Shown piece by piece: positions 1 through 8,955 of a stretch of 64,000 nt of DNA. The DNA is from Methylocystis silviterrae (lineage in GTDB: Bacteria; Pseudomonadota; Alphaproteobacteria; Rhizobiales; Beijerinckiaceae). The position numbers and the translations under genes were made by a program. How positions within the stretch are numbered: position 1 is the first letter of the stretch; each line of letters starts with the position of its first letter. Under the pieces are notes generated by a model. It worked only from the letters and a program-made list of their open reading frames with translations, was not told the origin of the DNA and did no database searches. Location: positions 62,001 to 126,000 of the forward strand of contig NZ_JABVWW010000003.1 in NCBI RefSeq assembly GCF_013350005.1, written 5' to 3'.

Positions 1-1
1 G

Positions 2-523
2 AGCGACAATGTCATCCATAGTTTCTGGGCGCCGAGATTGGCCGGCAAGCTCGATATGATTCCCGGCCGCAAGACCGCGCTGACGCTGAGCGCCGAAAAA
101 GCTGGCGTGAGCAGGGGCCAATGCGCGGAATATTGCGGCGGGGCGCATGCGCTGATGGCGTTCAACGTCGTGGCGATGCCGCAGAATGAATATGAGGAAT
201 GGCGTTTACGGGAGTTCCAGCCAGCGCAGGAGCCCGCAACGCAGGAGACGCGAGAGGGCAAGGCGCTGTTTCTTTCGCACGGCTGCGGCGCGTGCCACAC
301 AATCCGCGGAACGCCTGCGGTCGGCCGGCTCGGACCCGATCTTACGCATGTGGGCGGCAGGATCTCGATTGGCGCCGCGATCCTCGCGACGGATGAAGCC
401 TCCATCGCGCGATGGATCACGCACAATCAAGACATCAAGCCCGGCAATCTGATGCCGGCCTTTGACATCTTCAGCGGAAGCGAACTGCTCGCCCTGTCGC
501 GCTATCTCGCGAGCCTGCGTTGA
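2..523 (+). CDS. coxB: Cytochrome c oxidase subunit II with fused cytochrome c (caa3 type), 5' partial
   Basis: This is the C-terminal part of subunit II of an aa3/caa3 terminal oxidase; the gene begins before the window. The first visible residues read DNVIHSFWAPRLAGKLDMIP, the conserved stretch ahead of the CuA site. The CuA ligands follow in CAEYCGGAHALM (Cys, Glu, Cys, His, Met). After a short linker there is a class I cytochrome c domain with haem motif CGACH and a likely axial Met in GNLMPAF. The fused haem domain is typical of caa3 oxidases, where it takes electrons from soluble cytochrome c at the outer face of the inner membrane. No coxA follows: the next gene is convergent, so coxB ends its operon or subunit I lies upstream. 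Family assignment is firm; substrate use is inferred. Confidence 0.93.
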   Translation, partial: SDNVIHSFWAPRLAGKLDMIPGRKTALTLSAEKAGVSRGQCAEYCGGAHALMAFNVVAMPQNEYEEWRLREFQPAQEPATQETREGKALFLSHGCGACHTIRGTPAVGRLGPDLTHVGGRISIGAAILATDEASIARWITHNQDIKPGNLMPAFDIFSGSELLALSRYLASLR

Positions 524-550
524 AGCTGCGCCGCCGTCCGGGCGCGTCTT

Positions 551-889
551 TTACATGCCCTGGACGACAGGTTCGCCGGCGTTGAGCCAGGCGAGGATGC
601 CGCCGCCAAAATGGGTATTGGCGTCGCGACGGCCCAAGAGCCGCGCCTGTTCCATCGCAGACACCGAGCGCTTGCCGGAGCGGCAATAGATGACCACTTG
701 CTGGCCCTCGCCTGCGATCGGCAGCTGGCTCGGATCGAATTTCGACAGCGGATTGAAAATCGCGCCGGCGATATGGCCCGCCGCATATTCGTCAGCCTCT
801 CGCACGTCGACAAGCAAGACCGCGCCCGTCGCAAGGCCCGCTTTCAGCTCTTCGAGGCTGATGTCATTGAATGGACTACCTGTGCTCAT
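551..889 (-). CDS. Single-domain rhodanese (sulfurtransferase-like) protein
   Basis: A 112-residue protein made of one rhodanese domain. It opens with ISLEELKAGL, continues with DVREADEYAAGHIAGA, and carries the active-site loop YCRSGKRS with the catalytic cysteine that would hold a persulfide. The end motif GGGILAW is also typical. Known single-domain rhodaneses move sulfane sulfur between thiols and proteins in the cytoplasm; the partner here is unknown. The start at 889 was chosen over one 33 bases upstream because AGGAGG lies about 10 bases before it and the domain begins right after. The gene converges on coxB with a 27-base gap. Confidence 0.88.
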   Translation of the reverse strand: MSTGSPFNDISLEELKAGLATGAVLLVDVREADEYAAGHIAGAIFNPLSKFDPSQLPIAGEGQQVVIYCRSGKRSVSAMEQARLLGRRDANTHFGGGILAWLNAGEPVVQGM

Positions 890-1286
890 GATGCTCAATC
901 CTCCTATGATCCAGCATGACATTCTCGGCGCCTCGCGCTTAGAAGTCCTGTGGCTGACGCGATGCTTGCGTCTGACGATGCGCTATCGGGCCTATACCAC
1001 GGTTCGCGGCGCGCTCCAGGCGTTCCGTCGCCATCTTTATTGCAGGCTCGATCCGCTTTACGGGCAGGCGGCCCCATTCTAGAAATTCTCGCTGCCGACA
1101 GGAACACCGAAAAACCGTAGCATTCATCTGACCGCCAAGAACGAAAAAAGGGCGACGGTCAAAAGCTCGACCGAGCGCCGTCGCACGCGACGGTCGTCGA
1201 CTTTGGAACGTTGCATATGCCGGGCACTCTTGAGATTGCCGGGACCGAATCCTCTCCATTGCCCCTATGCACGGGAAACACAGATC
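890..1286. other. Intergenic region with one doubtful small ORF
   Basis: About 400 bases separate the rhodanese start from the hydrolase start. The only candidate coding stretch is a 62-residue minus-strand frame at 939-1127 starting MNATVFRCSCRQ, preceded by a GGCGG-like sequence. It resembles no family I recognise and is rich in Arg and Ala like other chance frames in this DNA, so it is not called as a gene. Around 1147-1200 short GACGGTC/GCGACGG words recur, possibly a weak hairpin. I see no clear promoter. Confidence 0.4.
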
Positions 1287-2252
1287 ATGAGCATGGAACG
1301 CCGCGCCTTTCTTCTTGGAGCGTCGACTTTCGCGGCCGGCGCGGCCGCGACCGCTTCGCCGACGACAAGCGCCACGAGTTCGCCGGCCGCGGTGGATTAC
1401 CAAGACGGCGCGCTGGCGCCCAATGGCGGCCAGAGCCTCTTCGCGCGAGTCAATGGCGTCAAGCTGCATTATGTGCGCGTCGGGGTCGGCCCTAACGTGG
1501 TCTTGCTTCACGGTTGGCCGCAGACCTGGTTTGCGTGGCGCTCCACGATGGAGCGCCTCTGCTCGCGGTTTACGCTGATCGCCCCCGATCTGCGCGGCCT
1601 CGGCCTGTCCGAACGAACCGCCGCGGGATATGACAAGCAAACCATCGCTGGCGACGTTCGAGCGCTCATTGACCAGACGGCCGGGGGGCGCGCCCATGTC
1701 GTTGGCCATGATATGGGCGGGAAAGCCGCCTTCATGCTCGCCCATCTTCACCCTGAGCATGTCGAAAAGCTCGTCCTGGTGGATTGCCTGGTTCCGGGCA
1801 CGGAGAACATGGATGCGTTGCGCGCCGGCGCCTGGCATTACGGATTTCACATGGCGCCAGATTTTCCGGAAATGCTGACCAAGGGCCGCGAGCGCGATTA
1901 TATCGCGGCGCAGATCCGCGCCTGGTCCCACAAGAAGGACGCGGTCCCAGACGCCGCGATCGCAGAATTCGCCAAACATTACGCCTCGGAGGGCGGCATG
2001 ACGGCGGGATTCAACTATTATCGGGCGCTCAAAGATGACGCCGCCGCGGCCGCATCCTTGAAGGGCCGCAAGCTCGACATGCCGGTGTTGGCGATCGCAG
2101 GGCGACACAGCGTTGGCGAAAGACTCGCGGACGCGCTCCGACCACAGGCGACGAATTTAAGGTCTGTGATCGTGGACGACAGCGGCCACTTCGTCGCCGA
2201 CGAAGCGCCGGAGCAATTTTGCGCGCAGATTGAGGGATTCCTGTCCGCTTGA
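1287..2252 (+). CDS. Tat-exported alpha/beta hydrolase, epoxide hydrolase-like
   Basis: A 321-residue alpha/beta-hydrolase with a twin-arginine signal: the N-terminus MSMERRAFLLGAS is followed by an Ala-rich hydrophobic stretch, suggesting export folded to the periplasm. The fold motifs are LLHGWPQTW (oxyanion-hole region, about residues 73-81), DLRGLGLSE, and the nucleophile elbow GHDMGG with Asp at about 142. An Asp rather than Ser nucleophile is typical of epoxide hydrolases and haloacid or haloalkane dehalogenases. The catalytic His is in DDSGHF near residue 301. The start at 1287 was chosen because it places RR directly at the N-terminus; an upstream start at 1203 would bury the signal. 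The natural substrate cannot be read from sequence. It is monocistronic and converges on ppc. Confidence 0.85.
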   Translation: MSMERRAFLLGASTFAAGAAATASPTTSATSSPAAVDYQDGALAPNGGQSLFARVNGVKLHYVRVGVGPNVVLLHGWPQTWFAWRSTMERLCSRFTLIAPDLRGLGLSERTAAGYDKQTIAGDVRALIDQTAGGRAHVVGHDMGGKAAFMLAHLHPEHVEKLVLVDCLVPGTENMDALRAGAWHYGFHMAPDFPEMLTKGRERDYIAAQIRAWSHKKDAVPDAAIAEFAKHYASEGGMTAGFNYYRALKDDAAAAASLKGRKLDMPVLAIAGRHSVGERLADALRPQATNLRSVIVDDSGHFVADEAPEQFCAQIEGFLSA

Positions 2253-2301
2253 CGGCATTGCAGGATATCCCGAACGCGCCGTAGCGCTCTGCGCGACTGG
2301 G

Positions 2302-5136
2302 TTAACCCGTATTGCGCAAGCCCGCCGCAATGCCGTTGATCGACATCAGGATGCCTTCGCGAATGTCTTCGCCGCGCTCTCCTGCGCGATGGCGGCGGAT
2401 CAATTCGACCTGCAGATAGTTGAGCGGCGCGATATAGGGGAAGCGGTGCCGGAGCGATCGCGCGAGCGTCGGATTGTCCGCGAGCCGCTCCTTGGAGCCG
2501 AGAAGTTTTTCGAGCGCGTCATTCGCGCGCCCATGCTCCGCTTCGATCATGCCGAAAATGCGCGCGGCAAGCGCCTTGTCCTCGACGAGACCGGCATAAT
2601 GATGCGCGATCGACATGTCGGTCTTGGAGAGGATCATGTCGATGTTCGAGAGCAGCGCGCGAAAGAACGGCCATTCTTCGCTCATCCGGCGCAAGAGCGC
2701 GAGCCGCGCTTTCTCGTCCTCTTCGATGAAATGCGCGATCGCCGAACCAAAGCCGTACCAGCCCGGCAGCGCGACGCGCGCCTGCGCCCAGGAAAAGCTC
2801 CACGGGATCGCGCGCAGATCCTCGATGCGGCGCGAAGGTTTGCGCGAGGCGGGACGCGAGCCGATATTGAGCGAGGCGATTTCCGAAATCGGCGTCGACG
2901 AAAAGAAGAAATCGACGAAGCCTTCGGCGCCATAGACAAGTCCGCGATAGGCGGCCATGCCGGCCTGCGACAATTCTTCAGCAGCCTCCAAGAACTCCGG
3001 CGCCGGAGTCTTGTGCGCGGAAAGCAGCGTCGCTTCCAGCGTCGCCGCGACGAGCAGTTCCAGATTGACGTGGCCGATCTGCGGATTGGCGTATTTCGCC
3101 GCGATGACTTCGCCCTGCTCGGTCAGGCGGATCTGCCCGTTCACCGTGCCGGGCGGCTGCGCCAGAATGGCGTCGTAGCTCGGTCCGCCGCCGCGTCCGA
3201 CGGTTCCGCCGCGCCCATGGAAAAGCCGCAGCGCGACGTTCGGCGCCGAGGCGAAAAACTCCGCGAGCGCCGTCGAGGCGCGGTACAGCTCCCAGATGCT
3301 CGTCAGGATCCCGCCGTCCTTGTTGGAGTCGGAATAGCCGAGCATGACGTCCTGCTGCCCGCCGGAATTGACGACGAGCTTGAGGATGCCAGGGAGCGCA
3401 TAAAACTCTTGCATGATCGGCGCGGCGTTGCGCAAATCCTCGATCGTCTCAAAAAGCGGCACGATGATGAGATCGGCGATGACGCGCTGAGCGTCGCGCG
3501 GATCGAGCGTGCCGCGCATCAAGCCGCATTCCTTCTGCAGCAGCAGCACTTCGAGAAGGTCGCTGACCGTTTCAGTGTGGCTGATGATGTAATGGCGTAT
3601 CGCTTCATCGCCATAGAGCCGTCGCATCTCGAGCGCGCGTTCCATGATCGTCAATTCGCTCGTGGCGCGGTCGCTGTATGTCGCGCCCGGCAGGCGCACT
3701 GGCCGCGGATCGCCGAGCAGCCTCAGCAGCAACTGCTGCTTCTCGGCTTCCGGAAGCGCGGCGTAATCATCGACGACCCGGGCGGCGCTGAGAAGCTCGG
3801 CGATGGTCTCCTCGTGCCGGTCGGAGCTCTGCCGCAAATCGAGCGTCGCAAGGTGAAAGCCGAAGACTTCGACAGCGCGGATCAGCGGCTCGAGCCGCTG
3901 CGTAGCGATGACTTCGCTGTGATGCACCCGCAGCGACTCATCGATGGTGACGAGATCGGCGAGCAGCGCCCAGGAATTGGCGTAGGGTTCGCCCGGCGCC
4001 ACGGCGTGGCGCGCCGCCTGGCCGCCGGTCAGCTTCTCCAGCGTGCCGGCGAGGCGCGAATAGACGCCGATGAGCGCGCGGCGATAGGGCTCGTCGTCCC
4101 GATGCGGATTGTCGTCGCCCGAGCGGGCCGCAAGCGCTTCGAGCGCCTTGGTGCAGCCGGCGTAACGCCGCGACATCGAAAGTTCCGCGCCGAGCTCATG
4201 CACTTCGATGAGATAAAAGCGGAGCACGGTTTCGCACTGCATGCGCAGGGCGGTCGAAAGCGACTCCGCCGTCACATTCGGATTGCCGTCGCGGTCGCCG
4301 CCGACCCAGGCGCCCATGCGCAGGAACGGCGGCACGCGCAGTCCGTCGAGACGCTGTTCGATGTCCGCGTAAAGGCGCGGGATCTCGCGCAGAAATGTGC
4401 TGCGATAATAACTCAGCGTGTTCTCGATTTCATCGCGCACGGTCAAACGCGAATGACGCAACAGCTCGGTCTGCCAGAGCTGCGAGACGCGGGCGCGAAG
4501 CTGCATCTCGTTTTGCGCGCGCTCGGCCTTGCCACGCATATGCTCGCGCGCGGCGAGCAGTTTGAAGATCGCGTGTTCGGCGTCGAGCAGGCTCTTGCGG
4601 CGCACTTCCGTCGGATGCGCGGTCAGCACCGGCGAAATCCAGCCGCGCGCCAGCGCCTGGGCGATCTTGCCGGCGCCGACGGCGGCCTTGCGCAGACGCG
4701 CGAAGGTCGTGGCGAGGCTAGGCGCGCCGGTGAAGGCGCCGCTCGCCTGGGCGCGGGCGCGCTGCTGCAGCGGATGCAGGTCTTCGGCGATGTTCGCAAG
4801 ATGCGAGAAATAGCTGAAGGCGCGAATAACGGTGCGCGCCTCTTCCGCCGTCAGCGCGCGCAGCAGCGCGTCGAGATTCCTGTCGGCCTCGGCGTCCCCG
4901 TTGCGGCTTGCGGCGACGGAGAGCCGCCGGATCGTCTCGATGCGCTCGAACGCCGCGGTTCCTTCATGTTCACGAACTGCGTCGCCGAGCAGGCGCCCCA
5001 GAAGGCGAATGTCCTCGATGAGCGATTCGTCGCCCTTCAAGGCTTCAGGGTCGGCGCCCGCCGCCGCCGGAGCGGTCGTAACGAGATTTTCCTGCGCCTG
5101 CGTCTCAAGCTGCATACTATCGCGACCTTTAAACAT
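2302..5136 (-). CDS. ppc: Phosphoenolpyruvate carboxylase
   Basis: A protein of about 944 residues, the normal size for bacterial PEP carboxylase, which converts PEP and bicarbonate to oxaloacetate. This replenishes the TCA cycle and, in serine-cycle methylotrophs, assimilates CO2. Diagnostic motifs are [19 protein letters not shown] with the catalytic His at about 174, [22 protein letters not shown], the glycine-rich [15 protein letters not shown] loop, and the conserved C-terminal NTG. The ATG at 5136 is used; a TTG at 5148 and an ATG at 5115 are alternatives. A TATAGC -10-like sequence on the minus strand near 5166-5171 would suit the ATG starts. A huge antisense frame across this gene is a shadow. 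No serine-cycle genes adjoin it, so its pathway role is open. Confidence 0.97.
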   Translation of the reverse strand: MFKGRDSMQLETQAQENLVTTAPAAAGADPEALKGDESLIEDIRLLGRLLGDAVREHEGTAAFERIETIRRLSVAASRNGDAEADRNLDALLRALTAEEARTVIRAFSYFSHLANIAEDLHPLQQRARAQASGAFTGAPSLATTFARLRKAAVGAGKIAQALARGWISPVLTAHPTEVRRKSLLDAEHAIFKLLAAREHMRGKAERAQNEMQLRARVSQLWQTELLRHSRLTVRDEIENTLSYYRSTFLREIPRLYADIEQRLDGLRVPPFLRMGAWVGGDRDGNPNVTAESLSTALRMQCETVLRFYLIEVHELGAELSMSRRYAGCTKALEALAARSGDDNPHRDDEPYRRALIGVYSRLAGTLEKLTGGQAARHAVAPGEPYANSWALLADLVTIDESLRVHHSEVIATQRLEPLIRAVEVFGFHLATLDLRQSSDRHEETIAELLSAARVVDDYAALPEAEKQQLLLRLLGDPRPVRLPGATYSDRATSELTIMERALEMRRLYGDEAIRHYIISHTETVSDLLEVLLLQKECGLMRGTLDPRDAQRVIADLIIVPLFETIEDLRNAAPIMQEFYALPGILKLVVNSGGQQDVMLGYSDSNKDGGILTSIWELYRASTALAEFFASAPNVALRLFHGRGGTVGRGGGPSYDAILAQPPGTVNGQIRLTEQGEVIAAKYANPQIGHVNLELLVAATLEATLLSAHKTPAPEFLEAAEELSQAGMAAYRGLVYGAEGFVDFFFSSTPISEIASLNIGSRPASRKPSRRIEDLRAIPWSFSWAQARVALPGWYGFGSAIAHFIEEDEKARLALLRRMSEEWPFFRALLSNIDMILSKTDMSIAHHYAGLVEDKALAARIFGMIEAEHGRANDALEKLLGSKERLADNPTLARSLRHRFPYIAPLNYLQVELIRRHRAGERGEDIREGILMSINGIAAGLRNTG

Positions 5137-5275
5137 TCCGCGCCTCAAGGCGCCTCCAGGGCAGCTATAGCAGGCTTCGGGCGCCTTTTCGACGCGGCAC
5201 TTGTTCGAGGCGACGTCGCCCCTTATAGACTCGGCGACGATGCGTTCCGCCTAATCTCCGCACTTCGCGGCGCTG

Positions 5276-5806
5276 ATGGTCAAAGCCATGCTCGACACAA
5301 CCGAAATTATTATCTTCGCCGGGGTCGGCCTGGTCTTCGCCTTGGGCCTGCTTGCATTCTGCAAATGGTCGGGCGCGGCTGTCCAGCGGATCGCCGCCTA
5401 TGCGCTGATTGCGCTGTGCTTCCTCTACGTCGGCTTCGGCTTTCGCGCTGAGGAGCCTGGCCCCTGGGTCGGCTTCGAAATGACCGGCGTGGCCGTCTTC
5501 GGCACGCTCGCCGGCATGTCGATCATCGGCTCGCCGTGGTGGGTCGTCGCTGGCCTCGCGCTGCATCCGCTCTATGCGATTTACTTTCACTATATCGGCG
5601 CAGCCTCGCAATTCGCCCCCGCGCCCTTCGTGGTCGCCAATGCGGCGTTCGACGTCGCGATGGCGCTTTTCGTCGCTTATGCCGCTCTGCGCGGCGGGCG
5701 AAAGGGCGCGACGCGCGCCGAGGAGACGTCTGAGGCGCCGCAGCGCAAACTCGCCGCGCGGTCACAGCATCGCTCGCAAAGGCGCGACGCCGGAGGTCCG
5801 GCGTGA
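5276..5806 (+). CDS. Four-helix integral membrane protein of unknown function, coupled to bioB
   Basis: A 176-residue protein with about four hydrophobic segments: [18 protein letters not shown] near the N-terminus, [16 protein letters not shown], a long segment around [32 protein letters not shown], and [18 protein letters not shown] basic hydrophilic tail of about 30 residues follows. I do not recognise a named family. Its TGA overlaps the bioB start in GTGA, so the two are probably translationally coupled. A role tied to biotin supply is only suggested by that coupling. An internal ATG at 5288 is a possible alternative start. Confidence 0.75.
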   Translation: MVKAMLDTTEIIIFAGVGLVFALGLLAFCKWSGAAVQRIAAYALIALCFLYVGFGFRAEEPGPWVGFEMTGVAVFGTLAGMSIIGSPWWVVAGLALHPLYAIYFHYIGAASQFAPAPFVVANAAFDVAMALFVAYAALRGGRKGATRAEETSEAPQRKLAARSQHRSQRRDAGGPA

Positions 5807-6786
5807 ACGCGCCCACGGACTTCTCCTTACGCTACGACTGGGGCGTCGAAGAGATCGTCGCGATTCATGATCAGCCGCTGCTCGATCTCGTCGCGCAGGC
5901 GAACGCCGTTCATCGCCGCTTTCACGACGTCAATGACGTGCAGAAGGCGGCGCTGCTGTCGATCAAGACTGGCGGCTGTCCGGAAGACTGTTCCTATTGC
6001 CCGCAATCGGCGCATCATCGCGAAGTGAAGCTCGACCGCGTCGATCTCATGGAGACGGCGGACGTGCTCGGCGCCGCAAGGACCGCCAGAGAAGCCGGCG
6101 CCGATCGCTTCTGCATGGGCGCCGCCTGGCGCTCCGCGCCCGAGGGCAAGCGCTTCGACGCTGTGCTCGACATGGTGCGCGGCGTGCGCGGGCTCGGCAT
6201 GGAGGCTTGCGTCACGCTCGGCATGATCAACGAGTCGCAGGCGCGGCGCCTCGTCGACGCGGGGCTCACCGCCTACAATCACAATCTCGACACCGGGCCA
6301 GAATTCTACAACGAGATCATCACCACCCGCACCTATCAAGACCGTCTCGACACGCTCAAGGCCGTGCGCGGCGCGGGGCTCGAGATGTGCTGCGGCGGCA
6401 TTATCGGCATGGGCGAAAGCGTGAAAGATCGCGCCGGCATGTTGCAGACGCTGGCGTCGTTCGACCCGCATCCGGAAAGCGTGCCGATCAACGCGCTGGT
6501 CGCCGTCGAGGGCACGCCGCTCGCCGGGCGCGCGCAGATCGACCCGCTCGATCTCGTGCGCATGATCGCGACGACGCGCATCGTCATGCCGAAGGCGCGG
6601 GTGCGGCTCTCCGCCGGCCGCTCCTCGCTGTCGCGGGAGGCGCAAATTCTCTGTCTCGTCGCCGGCGCCAATTCGATCTTCTACGGCGAAAAGCTGCTGA
6701 CGACGGGCAACGCCGGCGTCAATGAAGACGATGCGCTCTTCGCCGCGCTTGCGGCGCGCGAGGCGCGCGCTTCCGCCGCGTCTTAA
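5803..6786 (+). CDS. bioB: Biotin synthase
   Basis: A 327-residue radical-SAM enzyme that inserts sulfur into dethiobiotin to make biotin. The radical-SAM cluster motif is CPEDCSYC (Cys59, 63, 66), followed by YCPQSA. Other BioB signatures are [36 protein letters not shown], and [10 protein letters not shown], which includes the Arg that binds the [2Fe-2S] cluster. It starts with GTG overlapping the preceding stop. It converges on lipB with a four-base overlap at the stop codons, so two iron-sulfur/lipoate-type cofactor genes meet tail to tail. No other bio genes are in the window apart from birA. Confidence 0.97.
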   Translation: MNAPTDFSLRYDWGVEEIVAIHDQPLLDLVAQANAVHRRFHDVNDVQKAALLSIKTGGCPEDCSYCPQSAHHREVKLDRVDLMETADVLGAARTAREAGADRFCMGAAWRSAPEGKRFDAVLDMVRGVRGLGMEACVTLGMINESQARRLVDAGLTAYNHNLDTGPEFYNEIITTRTYQDRLDTLKAVRGAGLEMCCGGIIGMGESVKDRAGMLQTLASFDPHPESVPINALVAVEGTPLAGRAQIDPLDLVRMIATTRIVMPKARVRLSAGRSSLSREAQILCLVAGANSIFYGEKLLTTGNAGVNEDDALFAALAAREARASAAS

Positions 6787-7517
6787 GAGTCCTCGGCCGG
6801 GCCGAAAATTGTCTCGAAATTCCTGCGCAGCGCGGCGTCGACGGAACGCATCTCCGCCGTCACGCCGAGGTCCGCGAGGCTCGTGACGCCAAGATGGGCG
6901 TCGCGCACGCCGCAGGGCGCGATGCCGGAAAAATGCTTCAGATCCGGCGCGACATTGAGCGCGACGCCGTGGAAGCTCACCCATTGCCGCAGGCGCACGC
7001 CGATGGCGGCGATCTTGTCTTCCGCCATTTCGCCGCCGCGTCCCTTGGCCTTTTCCGGCCGCTCGACCCAGACGCCGACGCGGGCGGCGCGCCGCTCGCC
7101 CGTGACGCCGAAATCAGCCAGCGTCGCGATGATCCATGATTCAAGCGCGCAGACCAGGGCGCGCACGTCGCGATGGCGGCGCGTCAGATCGAGCATCACA
7201 TAGGCGACGCGCTGCTTGGGCCCATGATAGGTGAATTGCCCGCCGCGTCCGGTGTGATGGACGGGGAAGCGCGCCTCGAGCAGATCCTGCTCTTTCGCCG
7301 AGGAGCCGCCGGTATAGATCGGCGGATGTTCGAGGAGCCAGACGCATTCGCGCGCCTCGCCCGAGGCGATCGCCGCGGCGCGCGCCTCCATAAAAGCCAC
7401 CGCCGCCTCATAGGGGACGAGATCGTCGCTGACGCGCCATTCCACCGGCGGCGCGCCTGTGGGCGCGCGCATCGCCGTATCAGCGGCGGGCGCAGGAGGG
7501 CAGGCGGCTTGGCTCAT
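6783..7517 (-). CDS. lipB: Octanoyltransferase (lipoate biosynthesis)
   Basis: A 244-residue LipB that transfers octanoate from acyl carrier protein to lipoyl domains, the first step of de novo lipoate synthesis. The signature [11 protein letters not shown] is at about residues 90-100. The catalytic Lys168 is in [17 protein letters not shown] and the acyl-accepting Cys202 in [13 protein letters not shown]. The N-terminal 25 residues are Ala/Pro-rich and not conserved, so a slightly later start is possible. It is transcribed toward bioB. lipA is not in the window. Confidence 0.96.
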   Translation of the reverse strand: MSQAACPPAPAADTAMRAPTGAPPVEWRVSDDLVPYEAAVAFMEARAAAIASGEARECVWLLEHPPIYTGGSSAKEQDLLEARFPVHHTGRGGQFTYHGPKQRVAYVMLDLTRRHRDVRALVCALESWIIATLADFGVTGERRAARVGVWVERPEKAKGRGGEMAEDKIAAIGVRLRQWVSFHGVALNVAPDLKHFSGIAPCGVRDAHLGVTSLADLGVTAEMRSVDAALRRNFETIFGPAEDS

Positions 7518-7626
7518 CGCGTCACTTTACACCAAACCGAGGTCCTAAGCGTCGGCCCGCTTGTCATCTGGGAGCCGATTTGTTAGACGCAGCGCGCCGG
7601 CGCTTCGCGTTAAGCGGAGCGTCCTT

Positions 7627-7711
7627 GCGGCCGTGGCGGAATTGGTAGACGCGCTAGCTTGAGGTGCTAGTTGGGCAACCAGTGGAGGTTCGAGTCCTCT
7701 CGGCCGCACCA
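7627..7711 (+). tRNA. tRNA-Leu (anticodon GAG)
   Basis: An 85-base class II tRNA. The acceptor stem GCGGCCG (7627-7633) pairs with CGGCCGC (7701-7707), followed by discriminator A and an encoded CCA. The D-arm reads GGCGGAATTGGTAGACGC. The anticodon arm CTAGC-TTGAGGT-GCTAG gives GAG at 7661-7663, decoding CUC and CUU. A short variable arm follows (TTGGGCAACCA), then the T-arm with GGTTCGAGTCC. The overall pattern is that of bacterial tRNA-Leu. Confidence 0.97.
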
Positions 7712-7929
7712 GGGTTAGCGCCACAAAAGCGCCCCGAGTTCGCCCGGCCTTACGGCGCCGCAGCGGGCAAACATCAGCCACATTCCCCAAGGTAATATGG
7801 TCGTGCTGGCGCTTGGTCAGTGCAAGCCGCCTGCTCGATCTTCGCAAATGAGCGCGCCGCGCGCCTTGTGCGCAGACGCGAGGCGTTCGACGCCGCTCTT
7901 TTGGTTCGACGGCGCCCGGAGAGGGAAGC

Positions 7930-8808
7930 ATGGCTGTGTCGTTAAGAGACCGCAGGCCGCCGCCAAAGGCCGATACTATCGAGACGCGCGCCCGCTATGC
8001 CTGGCATGATATCGAAGGCGATTGGCGCGCGTCGCCGCCGCCGCCGGTGGGTTCGCGCCGCCAATCCTACGCAACGGCGTCCGATCGCAACTTCGAAAGG
8101 GTTGAGCGCTTCTTCTACATAGGCGCTGCGGCGCTTGTCGTGGTCGGAACCGCGATCGTCGTCGGCTCCGCGTTCTGGGGCGAGCTTCCGCAGAATGGCG
8201 ATCCCGCAGATTCAATGGCGCCTCAAATAATAGCGCCTCCCGCGCCGCGCGGGGCGCCGAGCCAAGCGCATTCGGGGGCGCCGGCCGCCAATTTGCGATC
8301 GCATGAACAGCCGCCCTCGATCATCGCCGGTCCGGTGGTGCCGACAGCGACGCCAGAACGCGCCGCATCGGCGCAGGACGGCGCAGAATCGGCGCCGGGC
8401 GCCCAGGGGTCGAATCCGCTCGCGTCATCCATCGCCAACCTCGAACTCGAGCCGGAATTTCTCAGCGACGGCATCGCGGGAAAGCGTAGAGCGGCGCGCC
8501 GCGGGGCGGAAGATGAGGCGTCAGCGAGGGCGAATGTCGCGGTTGAACAGGAGCCGCCCGCGTCCGAAGCGCGAACCGGCAAATGCTACGTCAGGATTTC
8601 GGGACGCGTGGTCAACAGCGGCGTCTGTCAGATCTCGCGAAAAGGCGGCGCGGTGGTCTTCCAATATTCCGGTCAGACGCTGACGCTTTCTCCGGCCAAG
8701 GGAAAAACCTGGTCTGCGGCCCTCGGCGGCAAAAATCTCGGAAACGTTTACAAGAGCGGATCCTGCTGGGGTTCAAAGAGCACCTATATCTGCGATCGCG
8801 GCGGCTAG
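7930..8808 (+). CDS. Membrane-anchored protein with conserved Cys-containing C-terminal domain, unknown function
   Basis: A 292-residue protein with no recognisable family. Residues 1-60 are basic and cytoplasmic in character, with a PPPP run. One membrane helix spans about 61-83 (FFYIGAAALVVVGTAIVVG). A low-complexity Pro/Ala linker runs to about residue 215. The last 75 residues form a compact domain with four cysteines (GKC, GVC, GSC, YIC) and motifs such as ISGRVVNSG and LTLSPAKGKTW, which look like two disulfides in a small beta-rich periplasmic domain. The start follows GAGGGAAGC. The TAG stop at 8806-8808 is the first three bases of an intergenic repeat. Confidence 0.72.
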   Translation: MAVSLRDRRPPPKADTIETRARYAWHDIEGDWRASPPPPVGSRRQSYATASDRNFERVERFFYIGAAALVVVGTAIVVGSAFWGELPQNGDPADSMAPQIIAPPAPRGAPSQAHSGAPAANLRSHEQPPSIIAGPVVPTATPERAASAQDGAESAPGAQGSNPLASSIANLELEPEFLSDGIAGKRRAARRGAEDEASARANVAVEQEPPASEARTGKCYVRISGRVVNSGVCQISRKGGAVVFQYSGQTLTLSPAKGKTWSAALGGKNLGNVYKSGSCWGSKSTYICDRGG

Positions 8809-8860
8809 AGCGCGGCTCGCGAAAAAGTGGGAACCGGTTTTTCGCGTAGAACGTGCTCTA
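8806..8860. repeat. Short palindromic repeat with TAGAGC/GCTCTA ends
   Basis: A 55-base imperfect palindrome that begins TAGAGC and ends GCTCTA. The inner arms CGCGAAAAA (8818-8826) and TTTTTCGCG (8838-8846) enclose a GTGGGAACCGG loop region. From memory, elements with this AAAGTGGGAACCGGTTTT core are widespread in Rhizobiales genomes. It overlaps the stop codon of the upstream gene and may also act as its terminator. The same end sequence bounds the larger repeats at 33944-34055 and 40101-40215. Confidence 0.8.
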
Positions 8861-8873
8861 AGCTTTGGGAATC

Positions 8874-8917
8874 GATCACGCTGCATTTGGGCGATTCCGC
8901 CCAAAAGCAGCGTGATC
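8874..8917. repeat. Nested perfect inverted repeat (possible bidirectional terminator)
   Basis: A 44-base cruciform-capable sequence. The outer arms GATCACGCTGC (8874-8884) and GCAGCGTGATC (8907-8917) pair fully. The inner arms TTTGGGCG (8886-8893) and CGCCCAAA (8898-8905) close on an ATTC loop. It lies between convergent genes, so it may end transcription from both sides, although no long T-run follows. It could equally be a second interspersed repeat beside the 8806-8860 element. Confidence 0.75.
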
Positions 8918-8955
8918 TAGGCGGCGCCTCGCGCAGTCAACTTTTCGGCGCCTGC

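Noticed and set aside
939-2108. A 389-codon minus-strand frame opposite the alpha/beta hydrolase
   Set aside because: Shadow; only its last 62 codons fall outside the hydrolase gene and they match nothing I know.
2230-5451. A 1073-codon plus-strand open frame antisense to ppc
   Set aside because: Arg/Glu-rich composition and exact overlap with the well-supported ppc mark it as a GC-driven shadow.
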